DNA from: a bacterium
GTDB taxonomy: Bacteria; UBA10199; 2-02-FULL-44-16; JAAZCA01
Reading direction: 5' to 3'
Assembly (NCBI GenBank): GCA_041648665.1
Contig: JBAZOP010000082.1
Coordinates: 1 to 12,992, forward strand
DNA length: 12,992 nucleotides
The notes below the pieces were generated by a model. The model worked only from the letters and a program-made list of their open reading frames with translations, did not search any database and was not told where the DNA came from. This document shows, piece by piece, positions 1 through 8,715 of the stretch (position 1 is the stretch's first letter; each line of letters begins with the position of its first letter). Both the position numbers and the translations under genes were made by a program.

Positions 1-672
1 GATGGGCTGCCGCACTTCAACGCCAAGACCGAGGCTGAATGGAAGCAGTTCTTTCTCAATTTTCTGGACCGCACGGTAGCCAAGAAGGCGCTGCTTGAAG
101 ACATAAAGCAGTTCTTCATGCGCGGCGTCGTGCAGAAGGGGGCCAAGGGGATCTTCATAGGAGATTTGCTCCTCGCCAACGGCCGCACCGAGAAGTTCGT
201 CCGTTTCTCCATACTCGCGGAGGCGCTCGCGAAGCTCAAGGCCATGATGCCGGGCAGCCAGGTGACGAAGGAGATGCTGGGCAAGCTCACGGGCGAGGAA
301 CTCATGTACCTCGCACTCGCCGCGTCGCGCGGCAGCGAGTTCGCGTTCCAGCAGGAGGCTGCGAAGGGGCGCTTCGGGCTCGCCAGGGCCGAGGCCCAGG
401 CAGCGGAGAAGCTCGGCATCACTCTGGAGCAGCAGCTGCAGAAGAAGACCAAATTCCTCAAGGGCAAGAAGGGCGGCCGCGGCATGGCATGGTATGACCG
501 CGACTCCGAGCCCGAGGAGCTGCCGTATCAGTTCGTGCCCTGGTGGCAGTGGGGAAATCTCAAGAACACCGGTTCCACAAAGTGGGTCACCCGCGTCTTC
601 TACGGTTCTCTGTTCATCCTCTCGATGATCGGCATAGCGCTGCTCACTGCGAGGCTTCTGTCAGGGCACTGA
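1..672 (+). CDS. Hypothetical protein with C-terminal membrane anchor (5' end outside window)
   Basis: Frame 1 is open from the first base to the TGA at 670-672, so the gene enters from the left and 223 residues are visible. An internal ATG at 118 is possible as a start, but there is coding-like sequence before it. The visible part is mostly soluble and helical, rich in Ala, Glu, Lys and Gln. It has a Lys/Gly-rich patch, then a Trp-rich segment (PWWQWGN, about residues 179-185), then one strongly hydrophobic stretch of about 22 residues (about 199-220, beginning VFYGSLFI) and only three more residues. That layout suggests a tail-anchored protein facing the cytoplasm. I do not recognise the family. 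It ends 44 bases before asnA on the same strand, so the two may be co-transcribed. Confidence 0.75.
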   Translation, partial: DGLPHFNAKTEAEWKQFFLNFLDRTVAKKALLEDIKQFFMRGVVQKGAKGIFIGDLLLANGRTEKFVRFSILAEALAKLKAMMPGSQVTKEMLGKLTGEELMYLALAASRGSEFAFQQEAAKGRFGLARAEAQAAEKLGITLEQQLQKKTKFLKGKKGGRGMAWYDRDSEPEELPYQFVPWWQWGNLKNTGSTKWVTRVFYGSLFILSMIGIALLTARLLSGH

Positions 673-716
673 CCCGGGGCTCGATTTTTTTCAGATAATT
701 CAATCTGGGGGCGACG

Positions 717-1769
717 ATGACCAAGACTGCGCATCCGAGGAAATCCAGGCTCATAATCCCGAAGGGCTACAGGCCGAAGCTCCACCTGCGCGAGACGGAG
801 ATAGCGATCAAGTTCGTGAAGGACTTTTTCCAGAACCACCTGGCGCGCGCCCTCTCGCTCACGCGCGTTTCGGCGCCGATCGCAGTCTCGGCCGCGAGCG
901 GCGTGAATGACTACCTCAACGGCATCGAGAGGCCGGCCTCCTTCTACATAAAGGACGTGGGCGTGGAGGCCGAGATCGTGCAGTCGCTGGCCAAGTGGAA
1001 ACGCGCCGCGCTGGCCGATTACGGCATGAAGCCTGGCGAGGGGCTCTACACGGATATGAACGCGATCAGGCCGGACGAGCGCCTGGACAGCCTGCACTCC
1101 GTCTACGTGGACCAGTGGGACTGGGAGAAGATACTGAAGAGGGAGGAGCGCGACCTCGACTATCTCAAGAAGACGGTGAAGACCATCTACGCGGTGATCG
1201 CAAGGACCGAGCGCATCCTCTGCCGCAGGTACCCGAAGCTCGGGCACCCGGTGCTTCCGCCGCGCATCCACTTCGTGCATGCGGAGGAGCTGGAGGCGGC
1301 GTACCCGAGGCTTGCGCCCGAGGAGCGCGAGGAGAAGATCGTAAGACAGAAGGGCGCGGTGTTCGTCATCGGCATCGGTTACCCTCTCGCAGACGGCAGG
1401 CCCCACGACGGCCGCGCGCCCGACTACGACGACTGGTGGACCGAGACCGGCCGTGGCCGCAGGGGACTCAACGGCGACATCATAGTCTGGAACCCTGTGA
1501 TGGGCTGCCCGTTCGAGTTCTCCTCGATGGGCATCAGGGTGGACAAGGTCTCGCTCAAGGCGCAGCTGGCGATGCGCGGTGTGGAGACCTCCCCTTATCA
1601 CCGCAGGATATTCAGGGGTGAGCTGCCGCTATCAATCGGCGGCGGCATCGGCCAGTCGAGGCTGTGCATGTTCTTTCTGCGCAAGGCCCACATCGGCGAG
1701 GTCCAGGCCGCGATCTGGCCCGACGCCATGCGCCGCGATTGCGCAAAGGCGGGCATAGAACTGCTCTGA
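717..1769 (+). CDS. asnA: Aspartate-ammonia ligase (asparagine synthetase A)
   Basis: It makes asparagine from aspartate, ammonia and ATP in the cytoplasm, releasing AMP and pyrophosphate. The class II tRNA-synthetase-like fold is recognisable throughout. SLAKWKR lies at 90-96, GEGLYTDMNAIRPDE around 107-121, HSVYVDQWDWE at 127-137, RAPDYDDW at 233-240, SSMGIRVD at 269-276 and GGGIGQSRL at 308-316, all close to the E. coli enzyme as I remember it. The length is 350 residues against about 330 in E. coli; the extra residues are a basic N-terminal extension of about 20. The ATG at 717 follows a G-rich ribosome-binding sequence (TGGGGGC, 705-711). This form uses free ammonia, unlike AsnB, which uses glutamine. 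The neighbours do not suggest a dedicated pathway. No key residue appears to be missing. Confidence 0.96.
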   Translation: MTKTAHPRKSRLIIPKGYRPKLHLRETEIAIKFVKDFFQNHLARALSLTRVSAPIAVSAASGVNDYLNGIERPASFYIKDVGVEAEIVQSLAKWKRAALADYGMKPGEGLYTDMNAIRPDERLDSLHSVYVDQWDWEKILKREERDLDYLKKTVKTIYAVIARTERILCRRYPKLGHPVLPPRIHFVHAEELEAAYPRLAPEEREEKIVRQKGAVFVIGIGYPLADGRPHDGRAPDYDDWWTETGRGRRGLNGDIIVWNPVMGCPFEFSSMGIRVDKVSLKAQLAMRGVETSPYHRRIFRGELPLSIGGGIGQSRLCMFFLRKAHIGEVQAAIWPDAMRRDCAKAGIELL

Positions 1770-1784
1770 GGGACAGTCTGAGCC

Positions 1785-1831
1785 CTATCTATTTGTAATT
1801 ATTAATGTATTTAGATAGCAACAAAAACGGG
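1785..1831 (+). promoter_or_regulatory. AT-rich leader before the HELWH protein, probable promoter region
   Basis: The 85-base gap after asnA contains a strikingly AT-rich stretch in an otherwise GC-rich region. It is bounded by a 7-base inverted repeat, CTATCTA at 1785-1791 and TAGATAG at 1812-1818, with a 20-base spacer. No -35/-10 pair with good spacing stands out (TTGTAA at 1793-1798 is the best -35 but has no convincing partner). The inverted repeat could be an operator or chance. I infer a promoter from composition and position only. Confidence 0.3.
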
Positions 1832-1854
1832 GCGCAGCCGATACGTGGGTTGAT

Positions 1855-2907
1855 ATGTCGGCCCTGATAAAATCGATCCCGTTTTTTGCGCTGCCCGCGA
1901 ACTCCTTCACAGCGTCTTCGGCTGGGGCGATCTTCCCCGCTGTGCAAAACGCCGCCTCGCCGGATTCTTTTGTCCGCGCATACGGCAATGAGTTCGCTTC
2001 ATTGAAATCCGCGCGCGGCGATATCAGCCTCGACATCGTGGACCCGAGGAATTTCGAGCCGAGGTTCGAGGGGCAGCCGCCTTCGATGGGCGTGGAAAAA
2101 CAGGGGCGGAGGATCCTCAACATGCTGGGGAAGGGAGGTCGGTTCTCCGTCGTCTTCGAGCGGCTGGAGACCCTCGGCATTCGCCGCATCGTCCTGGTGC
2201 CGCGATATCACCGGAATTTCACCGCGAGTTTGACTGATGAGGAGAGCGTCAAGACGGTGATGGCCAACTATCGGATCGACGGTCTCGAGCCGAACGACGC
2301 GGTCATCACGTTCGATCCGGAATACACGCATTCGATGCGCGACAAACTCTTGGCGATATCGCTCGAACACGAGCTGTGGCATCTGCACGATACCGTCGAG
2401 TTTCCCGGGCTTTATCGGCAACGCCTCGGGCTGATTTCGCGAGGCGCCGATGCGGATGCCGTCCTGCACTCCTTGCTCCATCTCTATCTGAGGGCGAGCG
2501 CACACCGGTTCGGGAGGATTTCGTTCGCCAACGCTGATATCGCCGATCAGAGGAGGCTCAGCAGCCGGCGGATGGAGCTTGCGGATATGACGAAACTGCC
2601 CGCCATGCTTTTCAGCTACATCGGGGATGCGCTGGAGACCTCTTTCGCACACGCGATCATGGGCAATGATTGGAGGGCGCGCTACTGCAACTGGTGGCTG
2701 AAGTCTTCCTATGGGAGCTGGTTGCCCCAATTCATAAATCGTGAGAAATTCTTTGGGATGGGCGATCAGATGGCCGGTCTGGTCCTGAGCTCGCTCATCG
2801 ATTCTTCCGGCGGCCTCCGGTCCTCTCCCGACATCACCGAAATGATCGGCATCGTAGAAAATACAGTCAAAGATTTGAGTGTTTGGAGAGGGATGATCGT
2901 CCGCTGA
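1855..2907 (+). CDS. Hypothetical protein with HExxH metallopeptidase-like motif
   Basis: I do not recognise this 350-residue protein. The clearest feature is HELWHLHD, with HExxH at residues 172-176, inside a helix-like stretch (LLAISLEHELWHLHDTVEF). This is the usual zinc-binding and catalytic signature of zincin metallopeptidases. A possible third ligand is E261 in DALETSFAH, about 85 residues downstream, but this is a guess. Another His/Leu-rich helix follows at about 203-217 (VLHSLLHLYLRASAH). The N terminus is mildly hydrophobic but has no convincing signal peptide or lipobox. The start at 1855 has only a weak G-rich site (GTGGGT, 1845-1850). The gene stands between asnA and the mutase gene with gaps on both sides, suggesting a separate transcript. 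The HExxH motif could be fortuitous, so catalytic activity is unproven. Confidence 0.8.
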   Translation: MSALIKSIPFFALPANSFTASSAGAIFPAVQNAASPDSFVRAYGNEFASLKSARGDISLDIVDPRNFEPRFEGQPPSMGVEKQGRRILNMLGKGGRFSVVFERLETLGIRRIVLVPRYHRNFTASLTDEESVKTVMANYRIDGLEPNDAVITFDPEYTHSMRDKLLAISLEHELWHLHDTVEFPGLYRQRLGLISRGADADAVLHSLLHLYLRASAHRFGRISFANADIADQRRLSSRRMELADMTKLPAMLFSYIGDALETSFAHAIMGNDWRARYCNWWLKSSYGSWLPQFINREKFFGMGDQMAGLVLSSLIDSSGGLRSSPDITEMIGIVENTVKDLSVWRGMIVR

Positions 2908-2983
2908 AGATGTTCAAATTGCTTGCGCTCCCAGAACTCTCGTTATATGACGCCGCCTTGTATTGTTGAACGAGGGGCAGCCC

Positions 2984-3253
2984 ATGGTCGAGATACCAGG
3001 AAAGCCAGGTGTCGCAATATTTCCACAAGGCCCCACGCCATGTCTGATGATCTGGCATCCGCCGGGCAACGGCCAGATTACCTTGAGCTCATCTTTTCAA
3101 GACTTGATGAAAATGGTCGGCAATCATCCGCGCGCAGCACTCTTCGCCGAGAAGCCACCTTCATTCCACGCCGGTAGGCCGGAGGGCCCGGCGGGCGTGT
3201 TGCTTCAGGGTGGAGCTGGAGGCGGAGACGGAGACGGCAACGGGAGGATAAAG
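2984..3253 (+). other. Ambiguous 90-codon open frame before the mutase: small gene or N-terminal extension
   Basis: The 346 bases between 2907 and 3254 hold no clear gene. One frame is notable. The ATG at 2984 is preceded by GAGGGG at 2972-2977 with a 6-base spacer, a good ribosome-binding site. The frame then runs without a stop straight into the mutase frame. The 90 residues begin MVEIPGKPGV, contain MIWHPPGNGQ and end in a Gly/Asp-rich tail (GGAGGGDGDGNG). If used, it would add 90 residues to the mutase. The internal start at 3254 has its own GGAGG, which argues that the mutase begins there. A GC-rich inverted repeat (CGCCGG 3169-3174, CCGGCG 3188-3193) lies within it. The stretch could be leader DNA, a degraded small gene or a real extension. 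Confidence 0.3.
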
Positions 3254-4726
3254 ATGATGAATGTGAAGATAGGCGATCTGATGCAACAGAGCGGGGTGAA
3301 GTTCGGGACCAGCGGCGCCAGGGGTCTGGTGAAGGACATGACCGACCGGGTCTGTTTCACGTATACGATGGGTTTTTTACAGTACTTGATGAGGCGGTGG
3401 GAGCTCAAGGAAGGGGGGGCCGTGGCTGTGGCCGGCGATCTGAGGTCCAGCACGGACCGCATCATGGCTGCATGCGCCGCTGCCGCGGATTATCTCGGAT
3501 GCAGTGTGGTGAACCTGGGCAAGGTGCCGTCGCCCGCATCGGCGTACTATGGGATACTCAAGGGGATGCCGGTGGTCATGGTCACGGGTTCGCATATCCC
3601 GGACGACCGCAACGGCATCAAGTTCAATAAGATCGCCGGCGAGATACTCAAGGAAGACGAGACCGCTATAAGGGGAGAGGTCGTGCAGATACCGGATGGC
3701 CTCTTCAATGCCGACGGCTCATTCGCGCAGGGCGCCATAAAACCCATGCCAGGGGCCACGGAAGAAGCCGAGGAGCTCTTCTACAATCGTTACGTCGATT
3801 TCTTCGGCGTGGAGGCGCTGAGGGGTAGGCGTATCGCCCTGTATCAGCACTCCGCAGTGGGTCGCGATCTGCTTGAGAGGGTGCTCAAGGGGCTGGGCGC
3901 AGAGGTGACGTCGCTCGGCCGCTCGGACAAGTTCATGCCGGTCGATACCGAGGCTATACGTCCGGAGGATGCGGAGTTGGCAAGGCGTGTGGCGAGCGAG
4001 GGTCGTTTCGACGCGATCATCTCCACGGACGGCGACTCTGACAGGCCGCTGATAGCCGGCCGCGACGGGAAATGGCTGCGCGGCGACGTCCTGGGGATAT
4101 TTGTCGCGAAGTATCTGGGCGCGGATTCTGTCTCAGCGCCCGTCAGCTGCAACGGCGCGCTGGAGAGATCCGGCCTCTTCGCCGACGTCAGGCGCACGCG
4201 CATCGGTTCGCCCTATGTGATCGCGTCGATGATGGAGGCCTTGGAGGAGAAGCGCAAAAAGGTGGTGAGCTACGAGGCTAACGGGGGATTTCTGACCGCC
4301 ACCGACATCGGCATGTCAGGCAGGGTGCTCAAGGCCCTGCCCACGCGGGACTCGTTCCTCCCGATAATCGCGACCATCCTGCTCGCGCGGCAGGAGGGCA
4401 AGGGTGTGGCGGAGCTCAGGGCGTCGGAGCCGCAACCTGAGACCGCAAGCAGCGTGATCAGGAATTTCCCGCCTGAGAAGAGCGCTGCGGTATTGGAGAT
4501 GCTGACTCCGGTTGGGATCAACGACTATTTCGGCGCTCATTTCGGTCCGATGAAAACGGTCGATCGCACCGATGGACTGAGAATCACATTTGAGACCGAC
4601 GAGGTCGTACATCTTCGGCCGTCCGGAAATGCTCCGGAATTCCGTGTTTACACCGAGGCGGGGAGCGAGAAGCGGGCGACGGAGGTCAACGGTATAGCGA
4701 AGGGCGTCATCGAAAAGATAGTCTGA
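3254..4726 (+). CDS. Phosphomannomutase/phosphoglucomutase family protein (alpha-D-phosphohexomutase)
   Basis: It interconverts hexose 1- and 6-phosphates through a phosphoserine enzyme, feeding nucleotide-sugar and envelope polysaccharide synthesis. All four family sites are visible in the 490-residue product. The phosphoserine loop VTGSHIPDDRNGIKF covers about 110-124, with Ser at 113. The metal loop DGDSDR is at 259-264, the sugar-specificity loop EANGG at 341-345, and the phosphate-binding loop RPSGNAPEFRVY at 455-466. The N terminus has KFGTSGARG, the usual family opening. TGSHIP replaces the commoner TASHNP and marks a distinct subgroup. The start at 3254 is chosen because GGAGG at 3243-3247 sits 6 bases upstream; ATG 3257 is nearly as good. 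The same frame stays open upstream to 2984. The substrate (mannose, glucose or glucosamine phosphate) cannot be settled from sequence. The gene ends one base from the opposing aldehyde dehydrogenase gene. Confidence 0.93.
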   Translation: MMNVKIGDLMQQSGVKFGTSGARGLVKDMTDRVCFTYTMGFLQYLMRRWELKEGGAVAVAGDLRSSTDRIMAACAAAADYLGCSVVNLGKVPSPASAYYGILKGMPVVMVTGSHIPDDRNGIKFNKIAGEILKEDETAIRGEVVQIPDGLFNADGSFAQGAIKPMPGATEEAEELFYNRYVDFFGVEALRGRRIALYQHSAVGRDLLERVLKGLGAEVTSLGRSDKFMPVDTEAIRPEDAELARRVASEGRFDAIISTDGDSDRPLIAGRDGKWLRGDVLGIFVAKYLGADSVSAPVSCNGALERSGLFADVRRTRIGSPYVIASMMEALEEKRKKVVSYEANGGFLTATDIGMSGRVLKALPTRDSFLPIIATILLARQEGKGVAELRASEPQPETASSVIRNFPPEKSAAVLEMLTPVGINDYFGAHFGPMKTVDRTDGLRITFETDEVVHLRPSGNAPEFRVYTEAGSEKRATEVNGIAKGVIEKIV

Positions 4727-4727
4727 A

Positions 4728-6245
4728 TCAGAGCCTGTGCCTGCGCATCGCCTTGACGATGGTCGGGATCGCCCTGATCCGCTTCAGCAGGCCGCCTGTC
4801 ATCTCCAGGAATTTCATGTCATAGGGATACCACCAGAAGCACTTGCGCGCGGAGCTGTTCTCGTGCACGTGCACGGGGTAGAGGAATTCCATGATCCCGG
4901 CCCTGCCGTGGCTGCGGCCGAATCCGGACTGCTTCACCCCTCCCCATGGTGCGCCTGGGATGGCGTGCGCGAAGACGCAGTCGTTGATCATGACCACGCC
5001 CGCCTGCAGTAGAGGAATCATCCACTTCGCGGCGCTCTTGTCAGAGGTCCATATCGACGCGGTGAGCCCGTAGGCCGAGTCGTTCGCGAGCCTCACCGCC
5101 TGCATGTCGTCAGAGAAGGGCATGATCGGCAGCACCGGCCCGAAGGTCTCGTCGCGCATGATGGGAAAGCTGTGATCCACGCCGGTGAGCACCGTGGGCG
5201 GGAAGAAGTACCCTGCGCGGGAGCGGTCGCGCTCGCCGCCGCACAGGATATTCGCCCCGCGCGCCTTCGCGTCCGTGATCTGCTCCTCCACGTGCTCCAG
5301 CTGAGCCGGCGTGGTCATGGGGCCTATGTCCACGTCGGGATCGAGCCCGTTGCCCTGCTTGAGCGCGAGCGCCTTTCGCACGCATAACTCTGCGAACTCC
5401 TCGAACATCGATTCGTGCACGTAGCAGCGCTCGACCGAGGCGCATGCCTGGCCCGCGTTGGTGAACGCGCCCCAGACCGCGGCGCTTGCGGCCCGGTCGA
5501 GCTCAGCGTCCTGCCTCACGATCATCGGGTCCTTGCCGCCGAGCTCGAGTATGAGGGGGGTGGGGCCCTCCGCCGCGAGCCGCATCACGTCCTTGCCCAC
5601 CGCCGCGCTGCCGGTGAAGGCGATTTTGTCCAGTCTGGCGCTGATCAGCGAGCGCCCTGTCTCGGCGTCGCCCGGCAGATGAGAGAAAATCCCATCGGGG
5701 AGGCCGGCCGCCTGGAACATCGCTCCGATCATGCCGCCGGCGATCGGCGCCCACGAGGATGGTTTTACGAGCACCGCGTTGCCGCAGGCGAGCGCGGCGG
5801 CGGCCTGGCCTGCGGCGATGGCGAACGGATAGTTCCATGGCCCTATGATCCCCACCACTCCGCACGGCCTGTGGGCGATGAAGGATCTGCGGCCGATGAG
5901 CCGCAGAATTCCGAGTGGCGCCGTCTCGTCGCGGATGAACAGGGGCGCCTGCCTGGCCGCGTATCTTAGGAACTCGGCTGTCGGGAATATCTCCTGGGCC
6001 ATGGCCTCGGCGAGCGGCTTTCCGTTGTCCATGGTTATCGTGCGCGCGACGTCCTCAGCGTTCGCGAGGAGCCACTCGCATGCTGAGTCGAGATATCTTG
6101 CGCGCCGGCGCACGGCGAGTTTTGCCCATGCCGGCTGCGCTGCGCGCGCGTTGGCGACGAGCTCTTTGACCTTTGACGGCGAGGTTATGGGCACCTTGCC
6201 CAGGGTTTCGAGGGTTGCGGGGTTTATGGAGATTATCTCTGTCAT
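4728..6245 (-). CDS. Aldehyde dehydrogenase family protein, NAD(P)+-dependent
   Basis: It oxidises an aldehyde to the carboxylic acid with NAD(P)+. The 505-residue length and order of motifs are standard. The oxyanion Asn is in GPWNYP (N138), the cofactor Lys in VKPSS (K161), the Rossmann motif is FTGSAAVGK (210-218), the general base is Glu in LELGGKDP (E234), the nucleophile Cys is in NAGQACAS (C268), and ETFGP is at 366-370. The C-terminal tail is unusual. After the oligomerisation strand it has WWYPYD, then a hydrophobic and basic helix-like end (LLKRIRAIPTIVKAMRRHRL), recalling membrane-associating tails of fatty-aldehyde-type enzymes. The substrate is not predictable. The start codon overlaps the HIT stop as ATGA (6242-6245), so translation is probably coupled, and it is likely the last gene of the HisA-like/HIT unit. 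Confidence 0.95.
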   Translation of the reverse strand: MTEIISINPATLETLGKVPITSPSKVKELVANARAAQPAWAKLAVRRRARYLDSACEWLLANAEDVARTITMDNGKPLAEAMAQEIFPTAEFLRYAARQAPLFIRDETAPLGILRLIGRRSFIAHRPCGVVGIIGPWNYPFAIAAGQAAAALACGNAVLVKPSSWAPIAGGMIGAMFQAAGLPDGIFSHLPGDAETGRSLISARLDKIAFTGSAAVGKDVMRLAAEGPTPLILELGGKDPMIVRQDAELDRAASAAVWGAFTNAGQACASVERCYVHESMFEEFAELCVRKALALKQGNGLDPDVDIGPMTTPAQLEHVEEQITDAKARGANILCGGERDRSRAGYFFPPTVLTGVDHSFPIMRDETFGPVLPIMPFSDDMQAVRLANDSAYGLTASIWTSDKSAAKWMIPLLQAGVVMINDCVFAHAIPGAPWGGVKQSGFGRSHGRAGIMEFLYPVHVHENSSARKCFWWYPYDMKFLEMTGGLLKRIRAIPTIVKAMRRHRL

Positions 6246-6586
6246 CCCATTTTATCGAGGGGACGGCCGCCGATGACGTGCACGTGCAGGTGGAATATCT
6301 CCTGGCCGGCCTGGCGGTTGGTGTTGATGATCGTGCGGTAGCCGGTCTCCGCGACGCCGGTCTTCTTGGCGATCTCCTTGGCCGCCATGATCATCTCGGC
6401 CACGAGCGACGCCTTCTCCGTCTTCATGTGGTTGAGGGTGGAGATGTGCTCGCGCGGCACGATCAGGACGTGCGTCGGGGCGACGGGGTTGATGTCCTTG
6501 AACGCGACGAGGTTCTCGCTCTCGAACACCTTCTCAGCGGGGATCTCGCCCTTCGCGATCTTGCAGAATATGCATTCTTCGGACAT
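6242..6586 (-). CDS. HIT-family (histidine triad) nucleotide-binding protein, HinT-like
   Basis: This 114-residue protein is a full-length HinT-type HIT protein; the family hydrolyses purine nucleoside phosphoramidates and aminoacyl-adenylates in the cytoplasm as a dimer. The HIT motif HLHVHVIGG spans residues 99-107, with His at 99, 101 and 103. The N terminus CIFCKIAKGEIPAEKV (from C5) and FKDINPVAPTHVLIVPREHI are characteristic. C5 and C8 match the CxxC of zinc-binding HinT members. A very strong ribosome-binding sequence (AGGAGGAGACC before the ATG; 6587-6597) overlaps the TAG of the HisA-like gene 9 bases upstream. Its stop overlaps the aldehyde dehydrogenase start by 4 bases. The physiological substrate here is unknown. 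Confidence 0.95.
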   Translation of the reverse strand: MSEECIFCKIAKGEIPAEKVFESENLVAFKDINPVAPTHVLIVPREHISTLNHMKTEKASLVAEMIMAAKEIAKKTGVAETGYRTIINTNRQAGQEIFHLHVHVIGGRPLDKMG

Positions 6587-6595
6587 GGTCTCCTC

Positions 6596-7354
6596 CTACA
6601 TGTCTGCCAGCGTCTCTTCGTTTCCGCTGCCGATGATCAAATCGTTCACCATCACCACCGCGCTCTTGAGGTCGATCTTGTCTTCGGTCAGCGATTTTCC
6701 CAGGACTATGCCGTCGAGGCGGGGCGCGGAGAGGGTGATTATCTTCTGGATGTCGGAGAGGTTGGATATCTCCGACGTGATCGTTATCCTCGCGGTCACG
6801 TTCTTGCAGAATTCGAGGATGCTCTTGAAATTTTCATCGCCCATGGTGCCGTCCGCCCTGATGTCGGAATAGAGTATGTAGCGCACGCCGGCGTCGAGGA
6901 ACTGCTTTGCGTAGTCGAGGGGCGTCTTCTTGGTTACGACCGCGTAGCCGGGGATCGTGACGTGGCCCCCCTTGAGGTCGATGTGTGCGCCGATCTTGTT
7001 GGGGAACTGATCGCAGATCTCCTTGAGGAAGGCGGGCTGCTGATATGCGAGCGTGCCCTGGACCACGAAATCCACCCCTGCGTTGACGTACGCTTCCACC
7101 GCCTGCGGGGTCTTGAACGTCCCGTCCACGAAGGCGGCGATCTTGAGCTCGCGTATGATTTTGTTGATTACCGGCGCATGGATGCTGGCGCCTACCGCCG
7201 CAGTGGCCAGGTCCACGAAGTGGAGGGTCTCGGCGCCCGCGGTCTTCATCGCCGCTGCGGTGGCCATCGGGTCCTCGGAGAAGAGGGCTGAGCGCACCCC
7301 TCCCTTGAGCACGACCTTGCCGTCCTTGAGATATATCTGCGGAATCAGCTGCAT
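6596..7354 (-). CDS. Divergent HisA/HisF-like TIM-barrel protein, probably not a working HisA
   Basis: The 252-residue protein aligns along its length with HisA, the ProFAR isomerase of histidine synthesis. It opens LIPQIYLKDGKVV where HisA has IPAIDL. It has FVDLA at 46-50, HIDLKG at 124-129, SDIRADGT at 163-170 and LGKSL at 218-222 (HisA VGRAL). Key differences are visible. Tyr 8 occupies the place of catalytic Asp 8 of T. maritima HisA. VDGTF replaces the GGG phosphate loop at 76-80, and TSEIS replaces SGGI at 193-197. The second catalytic Asp (D126 in HID) is kept. The start at 7354 is chosen over an upstream in-frame start because of a G-run ribosome site just before it and agreement with HisA's N terminus. 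The gene has its own promoter and is followed 9 bases later by the HIT gene. It may bind a different phosphorylated ligand. Confidence 0.88.
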   Translation of the reverse strand: MQLIPQIYLKDGKVVLKGGVRSALFSEDPMATAAAMKTAGAETLHFVDLATAAVGASIHAPVINKIIRELKIAAFVDGTFKTPQAVEAYVNAGVDFVVQGTLAYQQPAFLKEICDQFPNKIGAHIDLKGGHVTIPGYAVVTKKTPLDYAKQFLDAGVRYILYSDIRADGTMGDENFKSILEFCKNVTARITITSEISNLSDIQKIITLSAPRLDGIVLGKSLTEDKIDLKSAVVMVNDLIIGSGNEETLADM

Positions 7355-7377
7355 AGTCCCCCCGGATATGGCTTCGA

Positions 7378-7406
7378 ATACTAGCACAGGGGCGAGGGAT
7401 TGTGAA
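7378..7406 (-). promoter_or_regulatory. Sigma70-type promoter with extended -10 for the HisA-like/HIT/ALDH unit
   Basis: Reading the minus strand, TTCACA (7406-7401) lies exactly 17 bases before TAGTAT (7383-7378), and TGC directly precedes the -10 to form an extended -10 element. The -35 matches consensus at 5 of 6 positions and the -10 at 4 of 6. It sits in the 59-base gap after murA, about 24 bases before the HisA-like start, which implies a short 5' leader. Confidence 0.6.
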
Positions 7407-7413
7407 ATGCCAA

Positions 7414-8702
<1,289 letters not shown>

Positions 8703-8715
<13 letters not shown>

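Noticed and set aside
671..691. GC-rich segment followed by seven T residues after the first gene, terminator-like
   Set aside because: Only a loopless CCCGGG palindrome and a 4-base GTCA/TGAC stem are present, so no stable hairpin precedes the T run.
694..699. GATAAT -10-like element before asnA
   Set aside because: No -35 at acceptable spacing; the best candidate (CTGACC) is 19 bases away.
600..1601. Long open frame on the minus strand opposite asnA (333 codons)
   Set aside because: It is the antisense of a clear asnA, with Arg/His/Val-rich, low-information content and no recognisable motif; long antisense frames are expected in GC-rich genes.
3167..3199. GC-rich inverted repeat before the mutase, possible terminator
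   Set aside because: The stem is interrupted and is followed by TGTTGCTT rather than a T tract; kept only as a note in the leader region.
6173..7291. Long plus-strand open frame (372 codons) opposite HIT and the HisA-like gene
   Set aside because: It spans two well-supported minus-strand genes and has shadow-type composition (Arg, Val, Asp, His, Leu).
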